DNA of 64,000 nt from Portunus trituberculatus (Eukaryota > Arthropoda > Malacostraca > Decapoda > Portunidae). Made by a program: the position numbers and the translations under genes. Shown here piece by piece: positions 14,178 through 25,839 of the stretch (its first letter is position 1; every line of letters starts with the position of its first letter). The notes under the pieces are model-generated. The model was given only the letters and a program-made list of their open reading frames with translations. It was not told the DNA's origin and searched no databases. The stretch lies in assembly GCF_017591435.1 (NCBI RefSeq), contig NC_059268.1, positions 8,610,184 through 8,674,183 on the forward strand. The letters are read 5' to 3'.

Positions 14178-15659
14178 CAGGGGTTCTCAACCTTTTTATC
14201 GTTAAGAACCCCCTGAGTTATAAGACCATCTACCAGTACCCCCAGTATTGTCACATGGAACATGGAACTCAATATGCAGTGGCACTGCAAAGGATTTTAT
14301 TAGATCAGCCATCTAAGTACCCCTGGAAATCTTCTTATGAACCCCCTGTGGTTTCGCGCTGTCAGGATGGCCACTGTCCATGACCTAACATCATTAGGTC
14401 TCTATGACGCTGAAGACGTCTATGCAGAACGGTTTGGTTGGCAATAGACAATCTCATTATCAGACTTTGATTTCTAAGTTATGAAAATAATCTCATTTAC
14501 GGGGCTTCATAGGTTCATGGTGTCTTGTAGTCTACTTACTAACCTAGAAGGAAAGAAAATATCAAACTAACTTCGAGCTATCAATTGAGGAAGAAGTAAT
14601 CTTTGTTCCCAGGAATAGAGCAAGATGGTATATAAAAACACAATGCATAGTTATAACCTAACTCTACTATTATAGCGTTTTTGTCGTAGATACATGTTTA
14701 GAAATACTTTACCTATCTTGATATCTCCTTATGTGACAAAAGAATATCCAAAAATATACGATATGCAGTTGACCATCTTTTCTGTGAAATATTACGATAT
14801 CTGTTGAATCTGGCAACTTCAACGGGAGTTTGGGTCCTCTCCTAGTGTTTCCTTATGATTGAAACATTGATATTTACACGTCATTGTGATCAGGGAAATA
14901 AAGAAAACTAAGTTTGCTTTTTTCTAAGAGCATGAAATAGAAAAATTTATGTTTACAAGTGGCAGTTTATGTATAAGACACGCAAACCTGTGTGCACTCA
15001 TCCACTCTATCCAGAAGCTTAACTAATTTTCAAAAGTTCCCCAATAGCTACACAACTACCATTGGTCTACTGTTTCTATCCAGTTACCTACAAACACGTA
15101 CACATTCAAGGCAGCAACATGCAAAGTACACTAAATACTCCGGAGCAAAGCTGCCTCACCTTGTTTCATTAATCAGCTAACTCTTGCACACTTTCACACC
15201 AAAGCTATTTTTCATTTACCATCGACGATTTTATATTCGAATCAAAATTAAAACGACGATTGAGAACTTTCGGCCTAAAGATGTTTGAGGGCCGTGACGG
15301 CCTTGGGCGCCGCACGGGGGAAGGAGGTGGCCGTCGGGTCCGGCCTGGGGCCCAAGGCAGGGAACTGGCTGCAGGTCCTGCTTTTCCTTGGTGGCCTCAA
15401 GCTTCACTACTAGTCGTCCACTTGCAGCGCATCACACTAGGCAAGGGTCGCCATAAGCAAGAGATCAATGTCTACCACTCACCGGATGGTACCGTGAGGG
15501 GCCCTAAAGGGGTGATAAGGGCTCCTTGCATAGAATATGATGGTGAGTGGTGTGTACGGGACCTCTGCTTATAATGACACCGGGCTGAACAACTCGCCAT
15601 GAACGAGGGCACGCTGTGCGCCATGAGCCAGGCACTGACAGTACCAGTGGTCCTTTACG

Positions 15660-15704
15660 TTAGGTTAGGTTAGGTTAGATTAGGTTAGGTTAGGTTAGGT
15701 TAGG
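15660..15704 (+). repeat. (TTAGG)9 interstitial telomere-type block
   Basis: Nine TTAGG units, one altered to TTAGA (15675-15679). It lies between TCCTTTACG and TAAAAAGGACTCAC. The paralogous unit near 16290 reads TCCTTTACG directly into GGGTGAAAAGGACTCAC, so the block was added to module A/B of the first unit. Confidence 0.95.
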
Positions 15705-16365
15705 TAAAAAGGACTCACTTCATGACAGCGTTTGGGGAGTGGTGTGTGGCGGGTCATTGCTCATGGCGACCTGTGTGAGGCATTGCAAGGTTGCATCGTC
15801 ACTGCTCTCATAACCACGGGACTGGGGTTGACCCTTTCTGGGTAAAAAGTTTCGTCCCAGTACCTGTGTAGGTAATAATACTTTGGATCGTTTCGCCATC
15901 GCCATCGCCGCACCGTTAGCCTCGATAAACGGATCGTTATCCTCAACAAACACATCTGTACCGTGGACACTGGAATCGCAACCTGTCGTGGAATCCCATT
16001 GTTAGCGTGGACTCATTTTCCTTCGCGGCTTCAAGCTCACTGATTGTTGTCAACTTGCAGCGCCTCATACTAGGCAAGGCGTCGCCTTAAGCAGGGTGCC
16101 GTGTCTACCGTCCATCAGATGATGCCGTGAGGGGCCTTTAAGGGTGATAAGGGCTCCTTGCATAGAGTCTGGTGGTGAGTGGTGTGTACAGGACCTCTGC
16201 TTATAATGACATCGGGCTGAACAACTCGCCATGAACGAGGGCACGCTGTGCGCCATGAGCCAGGCACTGACCGTACCAGTGGTCCTTTACGGGGTGAAAA
16301 GGACTCACTGACAGTGTTTGGGGAGTGGAGTGTGGCGGGTTATGCTCATGGCTACCCGTGTGAGG

Positions 16366-16697
16366 CGCAGTAAGGTGGCAGCGTCACTCTCCTCGCACTC
16401 ACGGGTCTGGGGTGAACTCTTACGGGGTGAAAGGGTTCGCCCCAGTACCTGTGTAGGCAAGTGAACTTCAATTGCGTCGCAGTGAGGTGGCAGCGCCACT
16501 CTCCTCGCACCTAAGGGTGTGGGTGGACCCTTACGGGGTGAAAGGGTTCATCCCAGTACCTGTGTAGGCAAGTGGACTTCAATTGCAGCGCAGGAAGGTG
16601 GCAGCGTCACTTTACTCGCACTCAAGGGTGTTGGGTGGATCCTTACGGGGTGAAAGGGTTCGTCCCAGTACCTGTGTAGGCAAGTGGACTTCAATAT
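16366..16697. repeat. 112-bp tandem repeat, three units
   Basis: Units start at CGCAG (16366, 16478, 16589). Each contains AAGGTGGCAGCG or a close variant, TTACGGGGTGAAAGGGTTC and CCAGTACCTGTGTAGGCAAG. Confidence 0.9.
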
Positions 16698-16995
16698 TGT
16701 GTCTTGAAATCGCATCGTGAGGACTGGAACCGCATCGACATCGTGGAAACCCGCATCGTTCCCGTGGAAACTGGAATTGCATCTTGATCGTGGAAACTCG
16801 CATTATTATCTTGGAAACTGGAAGGGCATCTTTATCATGGAAAGGCATCGTCATTTTGGAAACTTGCATCGCTATCGAGGAAACTGGAATGCCATTGTTA
16901 TCTTGGAAACTCGGAGCGCTATCGAGGAATCTGGAATCAAATCTTATCGTACACACTGTTATCGTGGAAGCTCTCGTGATCGTCGTTCGTTTCGT
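16698..16995. repeat. Degenerate minisatellite (TGGAAACT...GCATC)
   Basis: At least eight diverged copies of TGGAAACT spaced 20-26 bp apart, alternating with GCATC and TTATC. A shorter version lies at about 15880-16012 in the first large unit. Confidence 0.75.
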
Positions 16996-18326
16996 TATCT
17001 CTGAATTACTTAATTAGTCTTGGTATTATTATTAGCCTCCGTAATAATAGAGATGTTGGTCATTTTATCTTATCTTTTTACTGTATTTTTTTCAGGGTAC
17101 AGTTTAGTGTTCTTCAACCTTTTCTAAATTCGTGCACCTTTTCGAGAAGCAAGGAGGACTATAAAAGAAATGCATCAATATTCGTAATTTTCCCTACTTT
17201 AAGACTGAAAATCGATAGATAACATTATTGAATATCTACCTGAAGCTACAGTTTTTTAGTCCTAAACAGTCGCTATATAGAGCGAAATGTACTATAACAA
17301 AATGCCACATCTCAAACACATTAGGCCCGTGTTCCGTCGGAGTGTAATATATTACTATTGTGAATAAATCGCAATACTTTGATTAATATCAATAGGAGAG
17401 GACCCAAACTGTCACAATTTCAGTGTTCGCAGGAGAGAGTCAGTATCGTCTCGCGGTACAGAGTAATCGTCTCTAAACACTGTATTACGATGTATCTATT
17501 GATTTGCCAGGGTTTTACTCCTACCAGTATTTTTCTGTTCTTATTCTACCATGGTATTTCTTTATAGTTACTTGAGTTTATACGACTGACATCATAATAT
17601 AGAGCAAAACATAATTGTCTGGTGTACCAAGATCTTTCATTTCTAGAGACTTAAAGACAGCACGGAACCTTAACACACATTTCACCTCGCTTCTGCACAG
17701 GTTAATTCTTCTTCTTCTCAACCTTTTAATGTGATGTACCCTCGAAGTCTTTCAGTATTGATCACGTACCCTTACCCACAATGCAGCGTCAGGAAGGGTA
17801 ACAATAAATGCATGGTTTATTGACTTAGTTTATTAAGTTTAAATTGTGTTATATATGTGGAGCAGACACAATTTTTAATTAATATTAGTATGTTTCTATG
17901 AGGTAGTGTCGATAGGAACTGGTACCTCACAGGAGACACTATATGTGACTAACATGCAATGCATTTACCAAAAGGAACTATATCAGACAATTTTCGATCA
18001 TTATGGCAGTGAACTAATGTTGCTTCCAGCTAGTTGCAACTTGTAACTAGTAACAGTGATAAATAAGTCACTGTGTGTGTGAATAACATATAAAATAAGA
18101 AATCGGAAAAAATATTATAGGTTTGCAAGGTTGTGTGGCAACTGTAATCCAAGAGAGCTTCCTCTCAAGTGATATAACTCCAAGAGTTTCCTTGTTAACG
18201 TTGTTAACGTGTCCTGGTTCTAGTGAAGGACACATTGTATACTACAAACGAATTTGCTGCTATTTAAAACTGAAGCATTTTGAGAAACCCGCCACGTACC
18301 CCAAAAATTCCTCTCACGTACCCCTG

Positions 18327-18342
18327 GGGGTACGCGTACCCC
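18327..18342. repeat. 16-bp subterminal palindrome of the hAT right end
   Basis: GGGGTACGCGTACCCC is perfectly self-complementary and sits directly inside the right terminal repeat. Nearby copies of GTACCCC (18298-18325) may be subterminal transposase-binding repeats. Confidence 0.8.
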
Positions 18343-18358
18343 AGGTTGAGAACCCCTG

Positions 18359-18366
18359 CTCTAGAA
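18359..18366. repeat. hAT target-site duplication, right
   Basis: CTCTAGAA immediately after the right terminal repeat, identical to the left copy. Confidence 0.9.
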
Positions 18367-18650
18367 GGTGCATTACTGAGGGACGTGAAGGCCAGTTGTC
18401 TGCCTGTATGCTATCGGGCATCTGCGAGACATCGATATTCAACCGAGTTCCCGATATCCATGAGGAGGGAGAGAGTGAGAGAGCAAGAGCAAGAGCGCAC
18501 GCGAGAGTAGATGGAAAAATGAATAAAAGAAAGAGGGAATGAAAGAGACGAAAAGATTTGAGTGAGTGAGAGAGAAAGCAAACAGAGGGAAACAGGTGCA
18601 GAGGGAGAGAGAAAATTGTGACTGAGGCAAGGAGGGAAGAGTAACAGTAG

Positions 18651-18682
<32 letters not shown>

Positions 18683-19647
18683 AGGTGTGGAAACGCGTAA
18701 AATGAAGTGCATCTACAACAACAGACCGCGCTTGAGTTGACTAAAATGCCTCTCCTTTCTGTCTCTGTAGCATGTCTTCATTGTTTACCGACACGCCTGC
18801 CTTGCTCGCTTAATCATCAAGGCAGTAGAGTATTCCCTGTTCTCGGGTAAAGAACAAGAAAGGTGTTTCTGACATTATTCGAGCGACGTTAGATGTTGTA
18901 GATGATCAAAGCTCCGCGAGAGGAGGCTTAGTTACGCTGCGGCTCATCTTTTAACGCTCCGGGATAGAAACAAAGTTAGGAGTTGGTATCGGTAATGCCC
19001 CTTGTGCGTAGATGACACAGAAGCATAATGTGGAAGTAAAGGGTCTGAGGTAGTTGTGAATATTTTGAAAAATGTTAAAGTTGATATGTCAAATTCATGA
19101 ACAGAATCGACAAATGGATAACATACACGGAAGAAAGAAAACAATGCATATAAAAAAACCCTCAAATCTAGAGTATATAATTGTAAATGTAATGATAATA
19201 CAAAAAAAGAAAAAAAAAACACTGCTGTGAATAAAATGATTTGAAAAAAAACGAGAGCAGCTACTGAACTAACCAACAGATAAAGAAGTGGTGATAATTG
19301 CCAAAAATAATAAAAAAAGTTCACAAAATATGGTATTTAGAGACTCGAAGTAAAAGGTTGCTGGATAGATTAATGAAATGAAAGTGGGAAATAAAATAAA
19401 AAGTGCAAGGGAATAAAACTCTCGTCCGTGAAGGTTGCCTAGACACATCGTTGTATTAGTATGAAACAAAAGACAAGTAGCACACATGCGGCATGTTGTG
19501 TAGCACACACAACACACAGAATCATCCTCCGGGCTGAGGCAACACTGGAAGTCATGGGAGAATCGCTTTTGTAGTTCTTTTTCCCATGTTTTTGTCAATA
19601 TGTATTGTTTTTGTTATTTCTGTTGGTGGTAATTGTTGTTGGTGATG
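18367..19647. other. Unannotated sequence with short GA/GT-rich patches
   Basis: GAGA/GAGC-rich near 18470-18620 and a short (GT)n at 18655-18681. No supported gene. Confidence 0.5.
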
Positions 19648-19891
<244 letters not shown>

Positions 19892-20038
19892 GATGTTTTA
19901 AATCAATGCTGATATTGTAGTTACTAATATTTGTCCTTGCTACCGTTGTTGGTGATGCTATTTTCGTTTTTCTTACGGCAAAATACATAGATGTTTAACA
20001 AGGTGTTAATCCATTTTGTCGTGTGGAAAGCATTATTC

Positions 20039-20223
20039 TTAAACTCTCCAATACCATGACGCGTTTTCATATTCATTCTGTTAACTATCTGGTGATTTTG
20101 TACAGCTTGTGTCGGGGTTGAAATAGTGAAGACCTGACCTCCATATGTACTGATGTCAATAAAATAATCTAATCGTACACAAATCTCAGTGTTAAAAATG
20201 TGTTCTAGTATTGAAGAGGTTAA
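20039..20223. mobile_element. TTAA-flanked MITE, copy 2 (piggyBac-like)
   Basis: Both TTAA flanks are intact (20039-20042 and 20220-20223). The body shares ACCATGACGCGTTTTCATAT, TATCTGGTGATTTTGTACAG and GGGGTTGAAATAGTGAAGAC with the copies at 5.4 and 37.4 kb, but has lost about 25 bp in the middle. Confidence 0.85.
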
Positions 20224-20555
20224 TATAATGCATGTAGGTACGCCGCAGTTTATGTATTTCTATTTGTTGTCTTTCTTGCGTTTTCTTTTCTCTTCCCCTT
20301 ATGTGTTTACGATTTCTCAGATTCACGAGGGAGAAGTAGTAACTGACGGAGGGGAATGTTAATGTTTCTGGGGGTTTTCTTCTGTTTTTCCCCTTGCATA
20401 CTTCTTGATTGACTTCCCATTTGATTTTTTGTTGGGTTGTACATCGCCAATGAAGCGAGGAATGATGTAAATGTGTGTCGTATTCTTAAGAGTGTGGCTA
20501 GTGCAAGGGACGTGGAAAGGGGCAGGAAGGTATTGTTAATTCACTTTTTATATAT

Positions 20556-20557
<2 letters not shown>

Positions 20558-20597
<40 letters not shown>
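20558..20597. repeat. (GT)n left of SINE B
   Basis: About 40 bp of GT units ending exactly at the SINE 3' end. Confidence 0.95.
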
Positions 20598-20600
<3 letters not shown>

Positions 20601-20896
20601 TCACTGTTCACTGTTTGATCTGCTGCAGTCTCTGACGAGACAGCCAGACGTTACCCTACGGAACGAGCTAGAGCTCATTATTTCCGATCTTCGGATAGGC
20701 CTGAGACCAGGCACACACCACACACCGGGACAACAAGGTCACAACTCCTCGATTTTACATCCCGTACCTACTCACTGCTAGGTGAACAGGGGCTACACGT
20801 GAAAGGAGACACACCCAAATATCTCCACCCGGCCGGGGAATCGAACCCCGGTCCTCTGGCTTGTGAAGCCAGCGCTCTAACCACTGAGCTACCGGA

Positions 20897-20898
<2 letters not shown>
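20598..20898 (-). mobile_element. SINE family B, full-length (second tRNA-like head)
   Basis: On the minus strand it starts GATCCGGTAGCTCAGTGG (A box TAGCTCAGTGG) and has a perfect B box GGTTCGATTCC. The anticodon arm pairs CTGGC with GCCAG around TTCACAA, central triplet CAC. The body then resembles SINE A: GTTCACCTAGCAGTGAGTAG, GTACGGGATGTAAA, CCCGGTGTGTGG, CTGAGACC reversed, CCGAAGATCGG, and the 3' end AGTGAATTA. About 300 bp, with GT on both sides. Head and body are therefore separable modules shared between families. Confidence 0.92.
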
Positions 20899-20940
<42 letters not shown>

Positions 20941-20954
20941 TGTGAGTGTTGTCG

Positions 20955-21035
<81 letters not shown>
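20899..21035. repeat. (GT)n-(CA)n inverted microsatellite pair
   Basis: GT units (20899-20939) and CA units (20956-21035) are separated by only about 16 bp, forming a potential long hairpin right next to the SINE B head. Confidence 0.95.
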
Positions 21036-21036
<1 letters not shown>

Positions 21037-21157
21037 TCCACCATATTGTTAGGTAAGACTTGAGAAGGGAGTAATTAAGAACGTGGTCTCCTTTGTCTTG
21101 TTCGAGTGAAAAATCAGGGTGTGGTATAGACAGGTATTTTAACCGTTGAAAACTCTA

Positions 21158-21159
<2 letters not shown>

Positions 21160-21229
<70 letters not shown>
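21160..21229. repeat. (GT)n microsatellite
   Basis: About 70 bp of GT units. Confidence 0.97.
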
Positions 21230-21231
<2 letters not shown>

Positions 21232-21332
21232 AAAGGGGAAGATGTAGCACAAAGACAACTGACTCTTGGTTCTGTCGACTACTTGACAGAAAGAGGTAGT
21301 AACTTTGGTAGCTGCCCTCTTAATTAAAGTGT

Positions 21333-21333
<1 letters not shown>

Positions 21334-21397
<64 letters not shown>
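21334..21397. repeat. (GA)n microsatellite
   Basis: About 64 bp, followed by a CT-rich, purine-poor stretch to about 21660. Confidence 0.97.
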
Positions 21398-21401
<4 letters not shown>

Positions 21402-21764
21402 AAATTTCATTATTCTCTTCGTCTTGGTCTCTTTCTCTTTCTTCGTCTTCTTCCTCGACTTCAGGAGATAGAAATTGGATACTTCCTTCCCTTCTATTCC
21501 TTCTCCTTCCCTGCCCTTTCCTCCTCCCCTCCTTACACCTTACTCCTCTCCTTTTTCCTCGACTTCCGTTTCTCATCCCTTTCCTCCTCTTTATCTTTTC
21601 ATCCCCGTCAATGCTCTTACCTTCCTTCTCTTTCTCCTCCCTCCTTCCATCCACTCCCTCGCCTCCGACCATTGTTGATTAAGTTCTGAGAGTGAATTAA
21701 TGTAACGCAGGAAATGAAATCGCCTTTTCCCCACCTTTAATCGTAACCTTGACTTATTCCAAAC

Positions 21765-21766
<2 letters not shown>

Positions 21767-21837
<71 letters not shown>
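21767..21837. repeat. (GA)n microsatellite
   Basis: About 71 bp of GA units. Confidence 0.97.
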
Positions 21838-21841
<4 letters not shown>

Positions 21842-22235
21842 TGGTGTCTGATTTCATTGTCTTCTTTTTTCTTTCTCTTCTCTTATGTGGATTTGTAAAC
21901 GAGTGTGTTATTGATGGTGAGAGGGAGTTCTATATTAACGCTGTAAACCTTTTATTCGCTGTCACCCAGTGCCGCGAAGGTTGGAATTGTGATGTTAAGA
22001 GGCGCGGGAAATATTCAAGTGCGAGGTTGTGATGTCAAGGGGCGCTAGGGAAAGTTGTGCAATGCTTCTCTTTAACTTAACAATCCACCATCTGAAGGTC
22101 GTTGTCACGCTCATGTAATTACACACTTATTGGGAAACTCTTCCTGGTGTTTGAGTGTTGGAAGGGAAGACGTGTGCTTGGAGATCTTATCTTTTTATCT
22201 CCACGTGAAATTTCAAGGCTTTTTTGCTGTGTGTA

Positions 22236-22238
<3 letters not shown>
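21838..22238. other. Unannotated unique sequence
   Basis: No supported gene; lies between two microsatellites. Confidence 0.5.

Positions 22239-22330
<92 letters not shown>
22239..22330. repeat. (TC)n-(GT)n compound left of SINE A
   Basis: TC units (22239-22273) switch to GT units (22273-22330), which end at the SINE 3' end. Read on the minus strand this is SINE tail, then (AC)n, then (GA)n, the same order as at 36.37-36.50 kb. Confidence 0.95.
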
Positions 22331-22334
<4 letters not shown>

Positions 22335-22610
22335 TCACCTCGGTCGTCTGCTGGTCACCCAGCCAGTCTTCCCCATTACGGGGCGAGCTCAGAGCTCATA
22401 GACCGATCTTCGGGTAGGACTGAGAACACAACACACTCCACACACCGGGAAAGCGAGGCCACAACCCCTCGAGTTACATCCCGTACCTATTTACTGCTAG
22501 GTGAACAGGGGCTTCACATTAAGAGGCTTGCCCATCTGCCTCGCCGCCTACCGGGACTCGAACCCGGCCCTCTCGATTGTGAGTCGAGCGTGCTAACCAC
22601 TACACTACGC

Positions 22611-22612
<2 letters not shown>
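22331..22612 (-). mobile_element. SINE family A, full-length
   Basis: Same structure as the 10.8 kb copy: head with A box, B box GGTTCGAGTCC, anticodon loop CTCACAA (central CAC), body, and 3' GTGAATTA. Few differences from the 10.8 and 36.1 kb copies. GT-rich microsatellites abut both ends (22273-22330 and 22612-22675). Confidence 0.92.

Positions 22613-22675
<63 letters not shown>
22612..22675. repeat. (GT)n right of SINE A
   Basis: About 64 bp starting at the SINE 5' end. Confidence 0.97.
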
Positions 22676-22677
<2 letters not shown>

Positions 22678-23008
22678 ATGCCATCAAGAGGCGACCGATT
22701 AAGCTCCCTCACAGACAGCAGCGTGCAGGCCAATCACTTCTTATCTGCAGTCGTTTCCAGTCACACGCATCGGCATTCCACTCACGTACCCGCTGATTCC
22801 TAAGCCCCATTGGTTGAGCCTGAGCCGAATTTGATGTGCGGTGGAAAGAGGCTTAGTTGGTGTACCGGTAGAAGAGGTGGTGGTGGTGGTGATGGTGGTG
22901 GTAGGGGAGGGGGCAGTGGTGGCTTGAAGAGGAAAGGATAAGTCAGGGAGGGAGCTGGTATAAGAAAGTGACTGGTAACGAAAATGTCTTGTAACAATAG
23001 CACACTAG

Positions 23009-23756
<748 letters not shown>

Positions 23757-23913
23757 GCTGTTGTTGTTGCTGTTATCGTTGTTGTTGTTATTCTTGTTGT
23801 TATAGTTGTTGTTTTTGTTGTTGTTGTTGTTGTTGTTGTTGTTGCTGTTCTTGTTGCTGCTGCTATTGCTGTTGTTATCGTTGTTGTTGTTATCGTTGTT
23901 GTTGTTGTTATCG

Positions 23914-23960
<47 letters not shown>
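23757..23960. repeat. (TTG)n imperfect trinucleotide array
   Basis: About 200 bp of GTT/TTG with TTA, GCT and CTT variants. The open frames here translate to homopolymers and are not genes. Confidence 0.95.
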
Positions 23961-24544
23961 ATTTTGTATCTTGAAACACTGCAGAAGGAGGGAATAAGCT
24001 GCTAAGACGTCAATTTGCGTTAATAATGTAGCTTATCAACACGCCATGCACTCGTGTCAGTGGTGCCGCCAGCCAGGCGTGGTGCACTGAGGCAACGTCT
24101 CCGCTTCATCCCTCGCTTCGCTTGGGTTTCATATTTATCTATTCTTTTTTATTTTATTTTATTTATTTATTTATTTATTTTTTAGAGTTCTCTTCAGCTG
24201 CCTGAAAAATGTAACTGATTGGAAGTCGTGTAAATATTCAAAGGATCAACTTGAATTTCTTTGATATTTGTAATTTTTGGTTGAGCTTCTTTATTATATT
24301 TGACTTCTTTCCATATTCTTTCTGACTTGTTTTTTTTTCCATATTCTTTCTGACTTGTTTTTTTTTTTTTTCGTGGCCGTAAGCAGCTGTTGCCATCCCG
24401 AGGTACGTTCGCTCGCCGTGCTCAGGTTACTAATGAGAGGAAAATGGCACTAAATTCTGAAACTTTTCATTTCAATTGCTTGCATTTCATTGAACATTTT
24501 TTTCGATGGTAATTTGCAGCGTTATTTCTGCATTTACCGCGTAT
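23961..24544. other. Unannotated AT-rich sequence
   Basis: It contains a 28-bp direct repeat (CCATATTCTTTCTGACTTG at about 24312 and 24340). No gene. Confidence 0.5.
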
Positions 24545-24655
<111 letters not shown>

Positions 24656-24691
24656 GATTTTTATTTCAAGTATGAACTCAAATATTACGGT

Positions 24692-24907
24692 TCCTCCTCC
24701 TCCTCTTCCTCTTCCTCTTCCTCTTCTTCCTCCTCCTTCTCCTCTTCCTCCTCTTCCTCTTCCTCTTCCTCTTCCTCTTCCTCTTCCTCTTCCTCTTCCT
24801 CCTCCTCCTCCTCCTCCTCCTCCTCCTCCTCCTCCTCCTCCTCCTCCTCCTCCTCCTCCTCCTCCTCCTCCTCCTCCTCAGCAAAATCACCACCACCACC
24901 ACCACCA
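24692..24907. repeat. (TCCTCT)n-(TCC)n-(CAC)n pyrimidine array
   Basis: CCT/CTT hexamer-type units (24692-24800) grade into pure CTC (24801-24879) and a short CAC run (24889-24907). One strand is pure pyrimidine over nearly 190 bp. Confidence 0.96.
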
Positions 24908-25266
24908 TCAGTAACATGAAAAAAGAGAAAAAAAAAAAAATCGGAATTATTTTGAATGAAACGGAATTCAGAAAGCAATCAGATCACGTTTGAAAAAGGC
25001 AAAACTCATTTGAAACTTCCGTGACTCTCTTTGCCCACCTGAGGGACCGACCACCCCACCTGTCTGAAGGCAGAGTAGATTTGGTGTGATATTGTGGTGA
25101 GCAGTGGTGGTGGACATATCGTAAGAGCCAGGAAAAGTAGTAGCCATGCTTGTGGTGATTCTGGCGTTGTGGATGGTGAGGTTAACTATAGTAACTGCTA
25201 CTGCTGCTGCTGCTGTTACACCACCACCAACAACAACGACACTACTACTACTTTTTTTTTTTTTTT

Positions 25267-25573
25267 AACGGTAAGGCCTATAGCGCCTGTAACCACACTT
25301 GAAGAGTGTATGGGAAGCGCTGTTCAGCTTCCGACCATTAGTGGCGCAGGCAATTTTATTTATAGTGGTACCCATATTAGGGCCCATATCACCACCCAAG
25401 CTCATCTTGAGTGTATCCACCTAGAACCTGGGTATCATGGTGACATGTAGGTAACTTTAAACCACTCGACAAATGGCAAAGTGTTTTAAGGCTGTACGTG
25501 GTGGGATTCGAACCTACGCGTGGACGTCTGCCCGATCCCACGCTGCACCTTATCCACTACACCATCGCCTCCC
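25267..25573 (-). mobile_element. SINE family C, full-length with poly(A) tail
   Basis: The minus strand starts GGGAGGCGATGGTGTAGTGG (A box TGGTGTAGTGG) and has the B box GGTTCGAATCC; the anticodon arm is enlarged and no amino-acid identity is assigned. The body includes GTTTAAAGTTACCTACATG, CCATGATACCCAGGTTCTAG and ends AGGCGCTATAGGCCTTAC. A T15 run on the plus strand (25252-25266) is its poly(A) tail. (ACT)n lies on both sides, so it inserted in an ACT microsatellite. Confidence 0.9.
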
Positions 25574-25576
25574 TTA

Positions 25577-25718
<142 letters not shown>

Positions 25719-25771
25719 GATATTAGACAGCATCTTGGTGATTCAAATGTCACGATCAGCACAATAAACTT

Positions 25772-25774
<3 letters not shown>

Positions 25775-25836
<62 letters not shown>
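25775..25836. repeat. (GA)n microsatellite
   Basis: About 62 bp of GA units. Confidence 0.97.

Positions 25837-25839
<3 letters not shown>

Larger units (their letters stand above)
15381..16995. repeat. Higher-order tandem array inside the hAT element
   Basis: Two large units (15381-16012 and 16013-16995) each have three modules in the same order. Module A runs from CTTTTCCTT-G-GGC through GCCATGAGCCAGGCACTGAC to GTCCTTTACG. Module B contains AGTGTTTGGGGAGTGG and CCCAGTACCTGTGTAGG. Module C is a degenerate short repeat built on TGGAAACTGGAAT and GCATC-TTATCG. In the second unit the distal part of module B is amplified to three copies of about 112 bp. No protein product is recognised. Confidence 0.85.
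14178..18358. mobile_element. Complete-ended non-autonomous hAT transposon, 4.18 kb
   Basis: The left end is CAGGGGTTCTCAACCT (14178-14193) and the right end is its exact inverted complement (18343-18358), a 16-bp perfect terminal inverted repeat of the CAGxGGTTCTCAA type seen in hAT elements. Each end is flanked by an identical 8-bp duplication CTCTAGAA (14170-14177 and 18359-18366), the length hAT transposases make. No frame inside resembles a hAT transposase (no BED finger, no hATC dimerisation block), so it must have been moved by a transposase in trans. The interior carries the higher-order tandem array at 15381-16995. The perfect ends and target duplication suggest relatively recent insertion. 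Confidence 0.9.

Noticed and set aside
15260..15574. 104-codon plus-strand frame in the hAT element
   Set aside because: It lies in a GC-richer tandem array, shows no domain and is not kept open in the second copy of the unit.
16366..16697. 112-bp repeats as a CRISPR array
   Set aside because: Units are long, contiguous and without unique spacers, and the DNA is eukaryotic.
17060..17105. Strong acceptor-like TTTTACTGTATTTTTTTCAG
   Set aside because: It lies inside the hAT element and no exon or donor follows.
18123..18542. 139-codon frame crossing the hAT right end
   Set aside because: It runs over the terminal repeat and target duplication into flanking DNA, so it cannot be a transposase.
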